From: Collimonas pratensis
GTDB taxonomy: Bacteria; Pseudomonadota; Gammaproteobacteria; Burkholderiales; Burkholderiaceae_D
Assembly (NCBI RefSeq): GCF_001584185.1
Contig: NZ_CP013234.1
Span: forward strand, 2,666,001-2,730,000
Length of the DNA stretch: 64,000 bases
Direction: 5' to 3'
The number at the start of each line of letters is the position of its first letter. Within the stretch, counting starts at the first letter, position 1. The position numbers were made by a program, and so were the translations under genes. Positions 1 through 8,908 of this stretch are shown piece by piece. Below the pieces are notes generated by a model. That model was not told the origin of the DNA. It worked only from the letters and a program-made list of their open reading frames with translations, and searched no databases.

Positions 1-186
1 ATTGGCGTCGAATCGACCGCGCGCCAGGCCTACGAGCATGGCTTCAACGTCACGCTGGCGCTGGATGCCATGACCGACACTAACGCCGAGGCGCACGAGA
101 ACAGCGTCACCCGCATCTTCCCGCGCCTGGGCGAGCGCGGCAACAGCCAGGAGATCATTGCCTTGCTGGACAGCAGTCGCCAATGA
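1..186 (+). CDS. Isochorismatase-family cysteine hydrolase, C-terminal part
   Basis: An open frame enters from the left edge in frame 1 and stops at TGA 184-186, giving 61 residues. The text IGVESTARQAYEHGFNVTL followed by ALDAMTD matches the C-terminal part of isochorismatase/nicotinamidase-like hydrolases, where the GV-S-TAR-AY-GYNV-DA-TD pattern lies just after the catalytic cysteine. The catalytic Asp, Lys and Cys are outside the window, so the substrate cannot be judged. The stop lies about 30 bases before the next gene on the same strand, so co-transcription is possible. Confidence 0.7.
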   Translation: MGVESTARQAYEHGFNVTLALDAMTDTNAEAHENSVTRIFPRLGERGNSQEIIALLDSSRQ

Positions 187-214
187 TGCCGCCAGCCATC
201 CAGCTGACAGACGG

Positions 215-1525
215 ATGGGCGCCATGTTGAGCGGCACTTTCCGCTCGCTCAACAACTTCAATTATCGGTTGTGGGCCGGTGGCGCGCTGGTGTCGAATAT
301 CGGCACCTGGATGCAGCGCACCGCCCAGGACTGGATCGTCCTGACCCAGCTCACCCACAATAATGCCACCGCTGTCGGCATCGTGATGGCGCTGCAGTTC
401 GGGCCGCAGGCGCTGCTGCTGCCGCTGACCGGCTACGCCGCCGATCATTTCGACCGCCGCAAGCTGCTGATCGTGACCCAGGCCGCGATGGGCGCACTGG
501 CGCTGGGGCTGGGGATTCTGACCGTGGCCGGCGTGGTGCAACTGTGGCAGGTCTATCTGTTCGCCTTGCTGCTGGGCTGCGTCACCGCCTTCGATGCGCC
601 GGCGCGCCAGACCTTCGTCTCGGAACTGGTGGAGGAGCACGAACTGTCGAACGCGGTGGCCTTGAACTCGACCTCGTTCAACGCTGCACGCATGATCGGC
701 CCGGCTGTTGCCGGCGTCCTCATCGCGGTGATCGGCGCCGGCTGGGTATTCCTGCTGAATGCCGTCTCGTTTGCCGCGGTGCTGGCTTCGCTCTGCCTGC
801 TGCGGCAGGACGAGCTGCATCTGCGGGCCCGTGCTGCGCCCGTGCGCGGCAGCCTGGTGGCAGGTTTCCGTTATATATGGGGGCGGCCCGACCTGATAGC
901 CATCTTGCTGATGTTTTTCCTGATTGGCACTTTCGGACTGAATTTCCCCATCTTCATTTCAACCATGTCGGTCAGCGTATTCCACGCCGGCGCCCACCAG
1001 TATGGTTTCCTGTCGTCCATCATGGCGCTGGGATCGGTTACCGGCGCACTGCTTGCCGCGCGTCGCGAGAAGCCACGCATGGCCTTTTTGCTGGCCGGCG
1101 CTGGCGTCTTTGGCGGCGGCCTGGTGCTGGCGGCGCTGATGCCAAGCTACGGCTGGTTTGCGCTGGTGCTGGTGCTGATCGGCATCGCTGCACAGACCTT
1201 CACCACCACCGCCAACAGCATGGTGCAACTGACCACCGAGCCCGCCATGCGCGGGCGGGTGATGGCGATCCTGCTGGCGCTGGCCCTGGGCGGCACGCCG
1301 CTGGGGGCGCCGGTGGTAGGCTGGGTGGCGGATACTTTCGGTCCGCGCTGGGCGCTGGCGGTTGGCGCCGCTTCCGGCTTCGTGGCGGCGTGGGTCGGCA
1401 TCCGTTATCTCAAGAAGCACCGCCAGATGCGCGTGCGCATGGCTGGCGGAAGGCTGCAGTTCAGCTTTGGTCAAGGCATGGCCGCCGCCGATCTGCAATC
1501 CGTGGTTGAGGCGGAGACCAAGTAA
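215..1525 (+). CDS. MFS exporter (EntS-like, MFS_3 family)
   Basis: A 436-residue inner-membrane protein with about 12 hydrophobic segments. Near the N-terminus it has W-x-QR-x-AQDW and, after the second membrane segment, the motif-A-like DHFDRRK loop. Both are typical of the MFS_3/enterobactin-exporter group of proton-driven drug or siderophore exporters. An upstream in-frame codon at 158 overlaps the previous gene. I chose ATG 215 (a second ATG is at 224) because conserved sequence begins there. Substrate unknown. The gene ends 29 bases before the convergent peroxidase gene, and no clear terminator is seen between them. Confidence 0.8.
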   Translation: MGAMLSGTFRSLNNFNYRLWAGGALVSNIGTWMQRTAQDWIVLTQLTHNNATAVGIVMALQFGPQALLLPLTGYAADHFDRRKLLIVTQAAMGALALGLGILTVAGVVQLWQVYLFALLLGCVTAFDAPARQTFVSELVEEHELSNAVALNSTSFNAARMIGPAVAGVLIAVIGAGWVFLLNAVSFAAVLASLCLLRQDELHLRARAAPVRGSLVAGFRYIWGRPDLIAILLMFFLIGTFGLNFPIFISTMSVSVFHAGAHQYGFLSSIMALGSVTGALLAARREKPRMAFLLAGAGVFGGGLVLAALMPSYGWFALVLVLIGIAAQTFTTTANSMVQLTTEPAMRGRVMAILLALALGGTPLGAPVVGWVADTFGPRWALAVGAASGFVAAWVGIRYLKKHRQMRVRMAGGRLQFSFGQGMAAADLQSVVEAETK

Positions 1526-1554
1526 GCCGGTTGCCGTACCTGCGCTGTCGCTCT

Positions 1555-2982
1555 TTATCTGGCAGCGCTAGCCTGCCCGGCACCAGCCTGATAACCGTCG
1601 TTCAAGGTTTTCAGGAAAACCACCATGTCCTTGATCTCATCGTCATTCAGGGCCGGCTGCTCGCCCTGCTTGCGGTCGAACGGCGCATCCACCACGTCGA
1701 CATTTTTCTTGTAGCGCGGCGGCAGGTCATCGTATTTTTCGATACTGCCATCCTTGCGTTTCGGATACCACTTGCCGGGATCGGTTTCGCGCTCGACATA
1801 GAAGTGCAGCAGATCTTCCAGGTTCTTGAACACGCCGTTGTGGAACAACGCGCCGCGGCTGGCACTGTTGCGCAGGGTCGGCGTCTTGAACAGGCCGCAA
1901 TAAGATGCTTGCTGCTTGTAGTCGCCGCGCATCGGTCCGCACAGGCCGAGGTCGTAATGAGCGGGATCGCGATTGGCCGCCAGCTCCCGATTGCGCGGGC
2001 CGGCCAGCGCTTCGAACTGGTAATCGGTGAAAGCAGGCGGGAACATGCCGTCGCGCGAAGGCTTGTCGATATGGCAGGAGGCGCAATTACCTTTCTTCGG
2101 ATCCTCGAACAGCTTGAGGCCACGGCTTTCCTGCGCGCTCAGCTTGGCCTGGCCGGCGAGATAGTAGTCGTACTTGCTATCGTAGGGATGAAAACTGGGA
2201 TCCTCCATCTGGAAACGGCCGAGGGCAAACAAGGCTTCGCTCAGCGCCAGGCCGGAATTGTCGAAGACATTGGCGCCGAACAGCTTGCGCAAATCATCGG
2301 CATAGGGTGCATGCCGCAATTTATCCAGCAGACTGGCCGAGCTCTTGTTGTCCATTTCATTGGGATCCAGGAAGGGCCCCTGCGCCTGGCTTTGCAAGGT
2401 ATCGGCGCGGCCATCCCAGTCCAGCCCGCCCATCGGCACATTGGCTTCCGCCGCCAGCAGCGCTGCGTTCGGCTGGCTGCTCTTGGCCACCGCGGCGACC
2501 TTGATATCGGCGCCGGTGACAGGCGCTGCGGCAACGGTGTCACTGTCCGGCACCGAGCTGTTAGGGCCGATGGTGAAGATCGGCGTGTGTTCCAGGTAGC
2601 GCAGCGAGGGCACCGCGCGCAAGCCCTGGCGTTCCAGCTTGGGGCCGCCGAGCTGCACCGCCAGGTTGTTGGGCGGCGCATAGGCGTGGTCCGGGCTGTG
2701 GCAGGAAGCGCAGGCCAGCTTGCCGGAGCCGGACAGGGAAGGGTCGAAGAATATTTTCTTGCCAAGCTGGGCGACCGCGCTCAGCTCTACCGCGTGGCCG
2801 GCGGCGGGAGCGGCGCTATAAACAAGTACTGCGACAGGCACAGCGGCAGGTACAGCGGCGACGACAGGCGCTGCGGCTGGCGCTACAGATGCCGCCGATG
2901 CTGTCGGTGCGGCGCGGTCGCAGGCAGCCAATGCCAGCAGCACAGTGGCGATTATCAAAAACAGGGTGGAGTAGCGTTTCAT
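1555..2982 (-). CDS. Di-heme cytochrome c peroxidase / MauG-family lipoprotein
   Basis: A 475-residue protein with a lipoprotein signal (LLALAAC, Cys21), then an Ala/Pro/Val-rich spacer to about residue 60. Two c-type heme sites follow, CASCH at 91-95 and CASCH at 300-304. This layout is that of bacterial di-heme cytochrome c peroxidases and MauG relatives, which reduce peroxide or oxidise a partner in the periplasm. The open frame extends upstream to 3093, but ATG 2982 starts the lipoprotein signal. It lies 129 bases downstream of the phosphoesterase gene on the same strand and is probably co-transcribed with it. The second heme domain keeps the Y-x-D-x-G-L region. Physiological substrate unknown. 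Confidence 0.85.
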   Translation of the reverse strand: MKRYSTLFLIIATVLLALAACDRAAPTASAASVAPAAAPVVAAVPAAVPVAVLVYSAAPAAGHAVELSAVAQLGKKIFFDPSLSGSGKLACASCHSPDHAYAPPNNLAVQLGGPKLERQGLRAVPSLRYLEHTPIFTIGPNSSVPDSDTVAAAPVTGADIKVAAVAKSSQPNAALLAAEANVPMGGLDWDGRADTLQSQAQGPFLDPNEMDNKSSASLLDKLRHAPYADDLRKLFGANVFDNSGLALSEALFALGRFQMEDPSFHPYDSKYDYYLAGQAKLSAQESRGLKLFEDPKKGNCASCHIDKPSRDGMFPPAFTDYQFEALAGPRNRELAANRDPAHYDLGLCGPMRGDYKQQASYCGLFKTPTLRNSASRGALFHNGVFKNLEDLLHFYVERETDPGKWYPKRKDGSIEKYDDLPPRYKKNVDVVDAPFDRKQGEQPALNDDEIKDMVVFLKTLNDGYQAGAGQASAAR

Positions 2983-3111
2983 CGGAACAATGGTCAACGG
3001 CGCCAGAGCGGCGCCGTTATGAAAATAATCCGGCGATACGGTGCCAATGCACCGTATCGCCGGGGATTCAAGCGAGAATCCACCGAGAATCAACCGAGCT
3101 CAGGCTGTAAC

Positions 3112-4734
3112 TCAGCTGGAAAGGCCAGTGGTCGGATCGAGGGTCAGCTTAGGCGTCTTGCCGCCGCTGGTGAAGTCGAACATGTTCTGGATCGAACCAG
3201 CTACTGCATCGAACGAGCCTTGGCCGATACGCGTGCCGCCGAGCCAGTTGTCTTCCACAAAGCGCAGGATCGAAGACTGGTCCGTCAGTGTATGGTCGAC
3301 AAAGTTGGCCTTGGCGTATGGCGAGACCACCAGCAAAGGAAGGCGTGGGCCATAGCCGCAGCGGCCTTGCACCGGCGTGCCGTTGATGCCGTTGAGCGGC
3401 GTGCCGCTGCCGCAAGTGCTGGCGCCGTTCAAGGTGTCGGCAGTGGTGGTCGAACCGTTGACGACCTTGGAAACATGGTCATACCAGCCATCGGAATCGT
3501 CGTAAGCCATGATCACGACGGTGTTGGCCCAGTCAGGCTGCTGCTGCAGGAAGTTGACGACCTTGGTCACGAACGCCTGTTCATCCAGCGGATTGGAGTA
3601 GCCGGCGTGGCCATCCTGATAGCCTTGGGCCTTGAGGAAGCTGACGGAAGGGAAATTGCCGGCAGTGACCGCGCTGAAGAAATCGTTGGTGTCATACTGG
3701 TGATTGGCGCCGCCGTCGTTGCTGGTGCCGATCGCCGCCACCGAGCTGGGACGCACATGTTTCGGATTGGCGGTCGACGCGTAGTACTGGAATGGCTGGT
3801 GATGCGGAATGTAGTCAGTGGTATAGCCGCCGAGTATCGCCGAATAGGAACTGCGGGCGCAGCCGGTGGTGCCGTTGGCGTTGACCGCGGTGAGGTCGAA
3901 GCCGCCTTCAAACCAGCCCCAGCTGACGTTTTTCGCGTTCAGCAGGTCGCCGATGTTCTTGCCGCTCATGGTGGCGGTGCTGGTCGCGGAGGAACAGGTG
4001 TCGGCAGACGGATCGATATCGCTGATCATGGTCTTGCCGCCCTGGCCGTCGGCGATCAAGGCCGAGCTGTTGCTGCCGACGATTTGCGTCACGCCATTGG
4101 TCTGGCCGGAGATCAGGTTCAGCGCGCCAGGCGTCGACGGGCCGAACACGGTGTCGAAGGAATTGTCGTTCATGGCGAAGTGCTGGGCATAGTTCCACAG
4201 CGCCGTGACCGTGTTGCCGTCGTAGTAGCCCATCACCAGACCCTTGGTGTAGAACGGACCGGTGCCGGTGCCACTGGAGGCGGTGCCGGTATTTTTCGGG
4301 AACAGATCCATGGCGCCACCGTTGAAGGCGTTCTGTTCCGCAGTATAGCCATGGTTCTGGTCAGCGGTCAGCGCTTGCGCGCGGTCCAGGCGGAACGGGT
4401 TGGCGGCGCCGGTGCCGTTAGTAGTATTAGTCGCGTTCGGATTGGCGGTGAGCAGCGCCGGCGTCAGTCCGGCCACGGCCGGCGTGCCGCTGGCGGCGGT
4501 GAACGCCGGTTCGCCACTTGGGTTGGTGGCGTTCGGATAAGTGCCGAAGTAATGGTCGAAAGAGATGTTCTCGCCGAAGATCACCACCACGTGCTTGATC
4601 GGCGTGGCGGTTGCCGCGGCATCTTGCGCACTGATCGGGGTGCTGGTGAGACTATTGTTGCTGGAGCCGCTGCAGGCTGCCAGGCCGGCAAGCAGCAGGG
4701 CCGCCGGGATGGCTTTCATCATATTCTTATTCAT
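3112..4734 (-). CDS. AcpA-like phosphoesterase lipoprotein (acid phosphatase / phospholipase C superfamily)
   Basis: A 540-residue protein with a lipobox (AGLAAC, Cys21). Near residue 50 it has HVVVIFGENISFDHYFGTYP, the metal-binding N-terminal motif of the phosphoesterase family that includes AcpA acid phosphatases and bacterial phospholipase C. Later VVIMAYDDSDGWYDHV supplies the second metal-site Asp/His group, and GPRLPLLVVSPYAK is the usual C-terminal family motif. It most likely acts in the periplasm or at the cell surface, releasing phosphate from organic esters. A Pho-box-like triple repeat lies 51-79 bases upstream. The neighbouring peroxidase gene follows on the same strand. Exact substrate not predictable from sequence. 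Confidence 0.85.
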   Translation of the reverse strand: MNKNMMKAIPAALLLAGLAACSGSSNNSLTSTPISAQDAAATATPIKHVVVIFGENISFDHYFGTYPNATNPSGEPAFTAASGTPAVAGLTPALLTANPNATNTTNGTGAANPFRLDRAQALTADQNHGYTAEQNAFNGGAMDLFPKNTGTASSGTGTGPFYTKGLVMGYYDGNTVTALWNYAQHFAMNDNSFDTVFGPSTPGALNLISGQTNGVTQIVGSNSSALIADGQGGKTMISDIDPSADTCSSATSTATMSGKNIGDLLNAKNVSWGWFEGGFDLTAVNANGTTGCARSSYSAILGGYTTDYIPHHQPFQYYASTANPKHVRPSSVAAIGTSNDGGANHQYDTNDFFSAVTAGNFPSVSFLKAQGYQDGHAGYSNPLDEQAFVTKVVNFLQQQPDWANTVVIMAYDDSDGWYDHVSKVVNGSTTTADTLNGASTCGSGTPLNGINGTPVQGRCGYGPRLPLLVVSPYAKANFVDHTLTDQSSILRFVEDNWLGGTRIGQGSFDAVAGSIQNMFDFTSGGKTPKLTLDPTTGLSS

Positions 4735-4784
4735 GCTTTCCTCTGGTGTGCTGGAAGTATTGCTACATAACTGCGAGCGAAGAT

Positions 4785-4813
4785 AGCGCAGTTATATTTC
4801 AGCTACGTGACAG
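4785..4813 (-). promoter_or_regulatory. Pho-box-like triple repeat upstream of the AcpA-like gene
   Basis: Read on the minus strand, three 7-base units occur every 11 bases: CTGTCAC, CTGAAAT and CTGCGCT, separated by GTAG and ATAA. The known PhoB box is CTGTCAT units separated by 4 AT-rich bases. The first unit matches 6 of 7, and all three begin with CTG. It sits 51-79 bases upstream of the ATG at 4734, a reasonable place for an activator site replacing the -35 element. Confidence 0.55.
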
Positions 4814-4842
4814 CAAAAGCCATCACGGACAGCGGCTTTTGC
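4813..4842. repeat. Inverted repeat (hairpin) in the divergent intergenic region
   Basis: GCAAAAGCC (4813-4821) and GGCTTTTGC (4834-4842) are perfect 9-base arms with a 12-base loop, followed on the plus strand by TTTT. It resembles a plus-strand terminator, but no plus-strand gene lies to its left. It abuts the Pho-box-like repeat. The rest of the 557-base gap 4735-5291 holds no convincing gene. Confidence 0.4.
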
Positions 4843-5212
4843 TTTTCCGCGCCCGTTGTGCAATTGCAAAAAAAAACAGAAAGAATCATAGTCGCAGGCG
4901 GAAGGGCCTCGTGAGACAAGGCTGACGCCGTTGGCTGCATAGGCAAACCGCTAAATCTCGTCTGGCTGAAATGCCGGTTTCGATACTTCTTAAGTCACAA
5001 ATTGTTACACTCTTTCCGGAGGAATGTGACAAGACGGCACATCGGCGGGCAGACGGATCATATGCCGGGCCGGATTCCGCCACGGTTAATAGTGTGTCTT
5101 GCCGGTGGCGAATATGACGGCCTGAAGACAAATTCCGGAGCGCAATACTTAATTACAATTGGGCACATGCCAGATACAAAAAAGCCCACGCTGCAATCAG
5201 CGATTTACATGA

Positions 5213-5233
5213 GACATGTCTAATGCGTATTAG
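5213..5233. promoter_or_regulatory. Palindromes upstream of the macAB operon, possible operator
   Basis: GACATGTC (5213-5220) is a perfect palindrome. It runs directly into CTAAT-GCGT-ATTAG (5220-5233), another inverted repeat, 59 bases before the GTG start of the adaptor gene. Such paired dyads often bind TetR or MarR-type repressors, but no regulator gene is adjacent. Confidence 0.3.
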
Positions 5234-5291
5234 TCGCCGGACACCGGCGGCCAGGGGACGTGGCATCGAATAAATCGCAAAAGGTACTAGC

Positions 5292-6791
5292 GTGGGTAAA
5301 ATTTTGTCGGGCCGGAACGGCTCAGGTTTTCCGCTCGGGAAGGCTGGGTTCTGGCTGGGATTGATCGTACTGCTGGCAGCGGCAGGCGCAGCTTATTACT
5401 GGTGGGCCGGGATGCGCGCCAGGCCGCAGTATGTGACGGCTGGGGTAACCATGGGCGACATAGAGCGCTCCGTCAATGTCACCGGCTCCATCAATCCGCG
5501 CGTGACGGTGCAGGTCGGTTCCTACGTCTCGGGCACCATCAAATCGCTCTCTTGCGACTACAACACGGAAGTCAAGGCCGGGCAGATCTGCGCCAAGATC
5601 GATCCTTCCACTTTCCAGGTGGCGGTCGACCAGAACGCCGCCCAGCTCAACAGCAGCAAAGCGCAATTGCGCAAGGATCAGGCGGCGCTGGTGTACGCCA
5701 AGGGAGTGTTCGAGCGCGACGGCAAACTGCTATCGGACGGCATCGTGGCGCAGGAAATCGTCGACAATGACAGCAATGTCTTCAAGCAGGCCAACGCCCA
5801 GCTGGACCTCGATCAGGCTGCCATCGTGGCGCAGGAAGCCTCGCTCAAATCGGCTAAGGTCAACCTTGGCTATACCGATATCGTCTCGCCGGTGACCGGC
5901 ACGGTGCTGACGCGCAGCGTCGATGTAGGCCAGACCGTTGCCTCCAGCCTGCAAACCCCGACCCTGTTCCTGATCGGCAAAGATTTGAACAAGATGCAGG
6001 TCGACGCCAACGTCAGCGAGGCCGACGTCGGCCGCATCAAGCCCGACCAGGATGTCAGCTTCTCGGTGCAAGCCTACCCGGACAAGACCTTTGAAGGCAC
6101 GGTCAAGCAGATCCGCCGCGGACCGATCACGGTGCAGAACGTGGTCACCTACGATGTCGTGGTCGAGGTAGACAATCCCGAGCTGCTGCTGTTTCCAGGC
6201 ATGACTGCCGACGCTGAAATCGTCACCGATTCACGTGAAAACGTTTTGCGCATACCGCTGGCGGCGGTGCGCTTCACCCCCGAGCGGACCGGGCGCAGCG
6301 TCGACGCCGGCAGGGACGGCAGCCGTGGCGCTGAACGCGGTGCCGAGCGCGACGGCAACCGCAACGGCAAGGATGGCGCCATCCGGCGCGACGTCGCAGG
6401 AGCATGGGCCGGCCGTGGCGGCGAACAAGGCGGGCAGCGCCGCTGGGAGCGCAATGGCGATACAGATCACGCGCATGCGGACCAGGGCGGAAAACAGAGT
6501 AAAGACGCCAAGACGGATGACAAGCGGGACGATGCCGAAGCGCCGGCCGCCGATCAAGTGCAGGCTGCGCCCAGGAAGCGTGCCCGGGTCTGGGTATTGC
6601 GCGACGGCGAACCGCATCTGGTGCGTATCCAGACTGGACTGGACGATGGCGAACTGGTTGAAGTAGTCAAGGGCGATCTCAAGGCAGGCGATAAAGTGAT
6701 CATCAAGGAAGTGCGCGCGGTTGAAGCCAAGAGTACGCCGGTGCAATCGCCCTTCGCCCACACTGGCCGGCGCGGGCCGGGCAGGCCATGA
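5292..6791 (+). CDS. macA: MacA-like periplasmic adaptor of tripartite efflux pump
   Basis: A 499-residue HlyD/MacA-family membrane fusion protein. One N-terminal membrane anchor lies at about 18-38, the split biotinyl-lipoyl parts around 65-110 and 190-215, an alpha-helical hairpin at about 110-185, and beta-barrel and membrane-proximal domains after 230. It links the inner-membrane ABC transporter to the outer-membrane channel and stimulates the ATPase. Unusually, about residues 332-425 form a low-complexity insert rich in Arg, Gly, Asp, Glu and Lys inside the membrane-proximal region, absent from typical MacA (about 370-400 residues). The start is GTG 5292. The stop overlaps the macB start by 4 bases. 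Confidence 0.85.
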   Translation: MGKILSGRNGSGFPLGKAGFWLGLIVLLAAAGAAYYWWAGMRARPQYVTAGVTMGDIERSVNVTGSINPRVTVQVGSYVSGTIKSLSCDYNTEVKAGQICAKIDPSTFQVAVDQNAAQLNSSKAQLRKDQAALVYAKGVFERDGKLLSDGIVAQEIVDNDSNVFKQANAQLDLDQAAIVAQEASLKSAKVNLGYTDIVSPVTGTVLTRSVDVGQTVASSLQTPTLFLIGKDLNKMQVDANVSEADVGRIKPDQDVSFSVQAYPDKTFEGTVKQIRRGPITVQNVVTYDVVVEVDNPELLLFPGMTADAEIVTDSRENVLRIPLAAVRFTPERTGRSVDAGRDGSRGAERGAERDGNRNGKDGAIRRDVAGAWAGRGGEQGGQRRWERNGDTDHAHADQGGKQSKDAKTDDKRDDAEAPAADQVQAAPRKRARVWVLRDGEPHLVRIQTGLDDGELVEVVKGDLKAGDKVIIKEVRAVEAKSTPVQSPFAHTGRRGPGRP

Positions 6792-8908
6792 AGGCGGCGC
6801 TCAGTGACGCCGTCGCAGCGCCCCCGCAGCGCGACCTGGTGATCGACGTCCGCAACCTGACCCGCACTTATCAGTTGGGGGCGCAAGAGGTGCATGCTCT
6901 GCGCGGCGTCAGCATGGCGATCGAGCGCGGGGAATTTGTCGCCATCATGGGCGCTTCCGGATCCGGTAAATCGACCCTGATGAATCTGATCGGCTGCCTC
7001 GACCAGACCAGCGGCGGCACCTATCTTCTGGAAGGCGTGGATATCGCCGCGCTGGATGAACAGACGCTGGCCAAGATCCGCAGCCGTCGCATCGGCTTCG
7101 TGTTCCAGAGCTTCAACCTGCTGCCACGTACCACCGCCGCCGAGAACGTGGCCTTGCCGCTGTTTTACTCCGGCCAGCTGGCGGACGGCGCCCATAGGGT
7201 ACAGCAAACGCTGAGCCTGCTGGGACTCGGCGAACGGCTGGATAACCGCCCCAATCAATTATCTGGCGGCCAGCAGCAGCGGGTGGCGCTGGCGCGCGCG
7301 CTGATCAACCAGCCCGCCATTTTGCTGGCTGATGAGCCGACCGGTAATCTCGATTCCACCACCGCCAACGAAATCATGGGCACCTTGCGCGACCTCAACC
7401 GCGAACAGGGCCTGACCGTGGTCCTGGTGACGCATGAACAGGAAATGGCGGATTTCGCCGACCGCATCATCACGCTGCGCGACGGCCTGGTGCTTTCCGA
7501 TATCCGCAAGGAAGCGCCGTCGGTCCTGCCCCCGCCTAGGCCGGCGCTGCGGCCGCCAGCAGCGCTGGCTGGGCCGTCAGGATTGGGCGCCGGTGAGTTG
7601 CTGTCCTTCCTGGCTATGGCTTTTGTCGCGGCCTTTAGCGCCATCGGCCGCAACAAGCTGCGCTCGGCCCTGACCATGCTCGGCATTTTCATCGGCGTCT
7701 GCGCCCTGATCATCATGCTGGCGGTGGGCGAGGGCGCCAGGGCGGCGGTGCAGGCGCAATTGAAAAGCCTGGGCACCGATCTGCTGATTGTGCTGCCGGG
7801 CTCGTCGCGCGGCGGCGGCGTGCGCGGCGGCTCCGGCAGCGCCTCATCGTTGAAGGTGGCGGACGGCGCCGCCATCCTGGAAGAAGATCCGGCAGTGGCG
7901 GTGATCAGCTACGTCAACCGGCAATCGGCGCAGCTGGAGAATGGCGATGAAAACTGGTCGACCAGCGTCCAGGGCGTGACGCCCAGCTACCTGACTATCC
8001 GCAACTGGGGCTTGTCGGCGGGACGCCTGATCAGCGAAATCGATGAACGCGAAGGGCGCACCGTGTGCATCCTGGGCCAGACCGTGGTCGACAACCTGTT
8101 TGGCGAAGGACAGGATCCGATAGGCGCCACTGTGATCGTCAAGAATGTGCCGATGGAAGTGATCGGCGTGCTGGCGGTCAAGGGCCATTCCGCCTCCGGC
8201 CAGGACCAGGACGACGTCGCGCTGATCCCGTTCCGCACTTCTCAGGTCCGGGTGCTGGGCGTGGCGCAGCCATCCACCGCCATGACCCAGGGCGGCACCG
8301 TGTATCCGGCGCCGCCGAACCCGTTCAACATCCAGGCCAAATTGCAAGGTTTCGTGCAAACCATGTATATCCAGGCGCGCAGCGCCGCCGAGGTCAAGAC
8401 CGCCTTGCAGCAGGTGACGCAGACACTGGAGCGGCGCCATCGCATCAAGCCCGAGCAGAGCGACGATTTCAGTGTGCGCGACTTGACCGAGATTGCCGAA
8501 GTGGCCGATGAAAACAGCCGCGTGATGGAATTGCTGCTGGCGGCGATCGCCTCGATCTCCTTGCTGGTGGGCGGCATCGGCATCATGAACATCCTGCTGG
8601 TGTCGGTCACCGAACGCACCCGCGAAATCGGCATCCGCATGGCGATCGGCGCGCGCCGCTTCCATGTGCTGCTGCAGTTCCTGATCGAGGCTACCTTGCT
8701 GAGCCTGATCGGCGGCGGCGCAGGCGTGCTGGCCGGCATCGTGGCCTCCAAGGTTATCGCCCATGTGGCCGGCTGGCCGACCTTGCTGCATACCACCGTC
8801 ATCATCGGCGCTTTCTGCTTTTCGGCCGGCATCGGCATGTTCTTTGGCTTCTACCCGGCGCGCAAGGCCTCGCTGCTCAATCCTATCGACGCATTACGCT
8901 ATGAATAA
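6788..8908 (+). CDS. macB: MacB-like ABC transporter (ATPase fused to FtsX-type permease)
   Basis: A 706-residue fusion. Residues 15-245 are an ABC ATPase with Walker A GASGSGKST (55-63), signature LSGGQQQ (158-164) and Walker B ILLADEP just after 178. A Pro/Ala-rich linker follows, then a membrane segment, a large periplasmic MacB_PCD domain, and three C-terminal membrane segments with the FtsX motif (GGIGIMNILLVSVTERTREI). MacB couples ATP hydrolysis to export of macrolides, peptides or siderophores through MacA and an outer-membrane channel. The start overlaps the macA stop, and the stop overlaps the next gene by 8 bases, so the three are surely one operon. Confidence 0.9.
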   Translation: MKAALSDAVAAPPQRDLVIDVRNLTRTYQLGAQEVHALRGVSMAIERGEFVAIMGASGSGKSTLMNLIGCLDQTSGGTYLLEGVDIAALDEQTLAKIRSRRIGFVFQSFNLLPRTTAAENVALPLFYSGQLADGAHRVQQTLSLLGLGERLDNRPNQLSGGQQQRVALARALINQPAILLADEPTGNLDSTTANEIMGTLRDLNREQGLTVVLVTHEQEMADFADRIITLRDGLVLSDIRKEAPSVLPPPRPALRPPAALAGPSGLGAGELLSFLAMAFVAAFSAIGRNKLRSALTMLGIFIGVCALIIMLAVGEGARAAVQAQLKSLGTDLLIVLPGSSRGGGVRGGSGSASSLKVADGAAILEEDPAVAVISYVNRQSAQLENGDENWSTSVQGVTPSYLTIRNWGLSAGRLISEIDEREGRTVCILGQTVVDNLFGEGQDPIGATVIVKNVPMEVIGVLAVKGHSASGQDQDDVALIPFRTSQVRVLGVAQPSTAMTQGGTVYPAPPNPFNIQAKLQGFVQTMYIQARSAAEVKTALQQVTQTLERRHRIKPEQSDDFSVRDLTEIAEVADENSRVMELLLAAIASISLLVGGIGIMNILLVSVTERTREIGIRMAIGARRFHVLLQFLIEATLLSLIGGGAGVLAGIVASKVIAHVAGWPTLLHTTVIIGAFCFSAGIGMFFGFYPARKASLLNPIDALRYE

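Noticed and set aside
1531..4770. A 1079-codon plus-strand open frame opposite the peroxidase and phosphoesterase genes
   Set aside because: It is the mirror of two well-recognised minus-strand genes with strong codon bias. Its translation has no family features and spans their intergenic gap.
4886..5223. Short opposing frames before macA
   Set aside because: Neither has a ribosome site or family signal. The region is better explained as regulatory.
7844..8838. Two long minus-strand frames inside macB
   Set aside because: They lie opposite clear MacB sequence and show the His/Gln/Asp-rich look of antisense GC-rich coding DNA.
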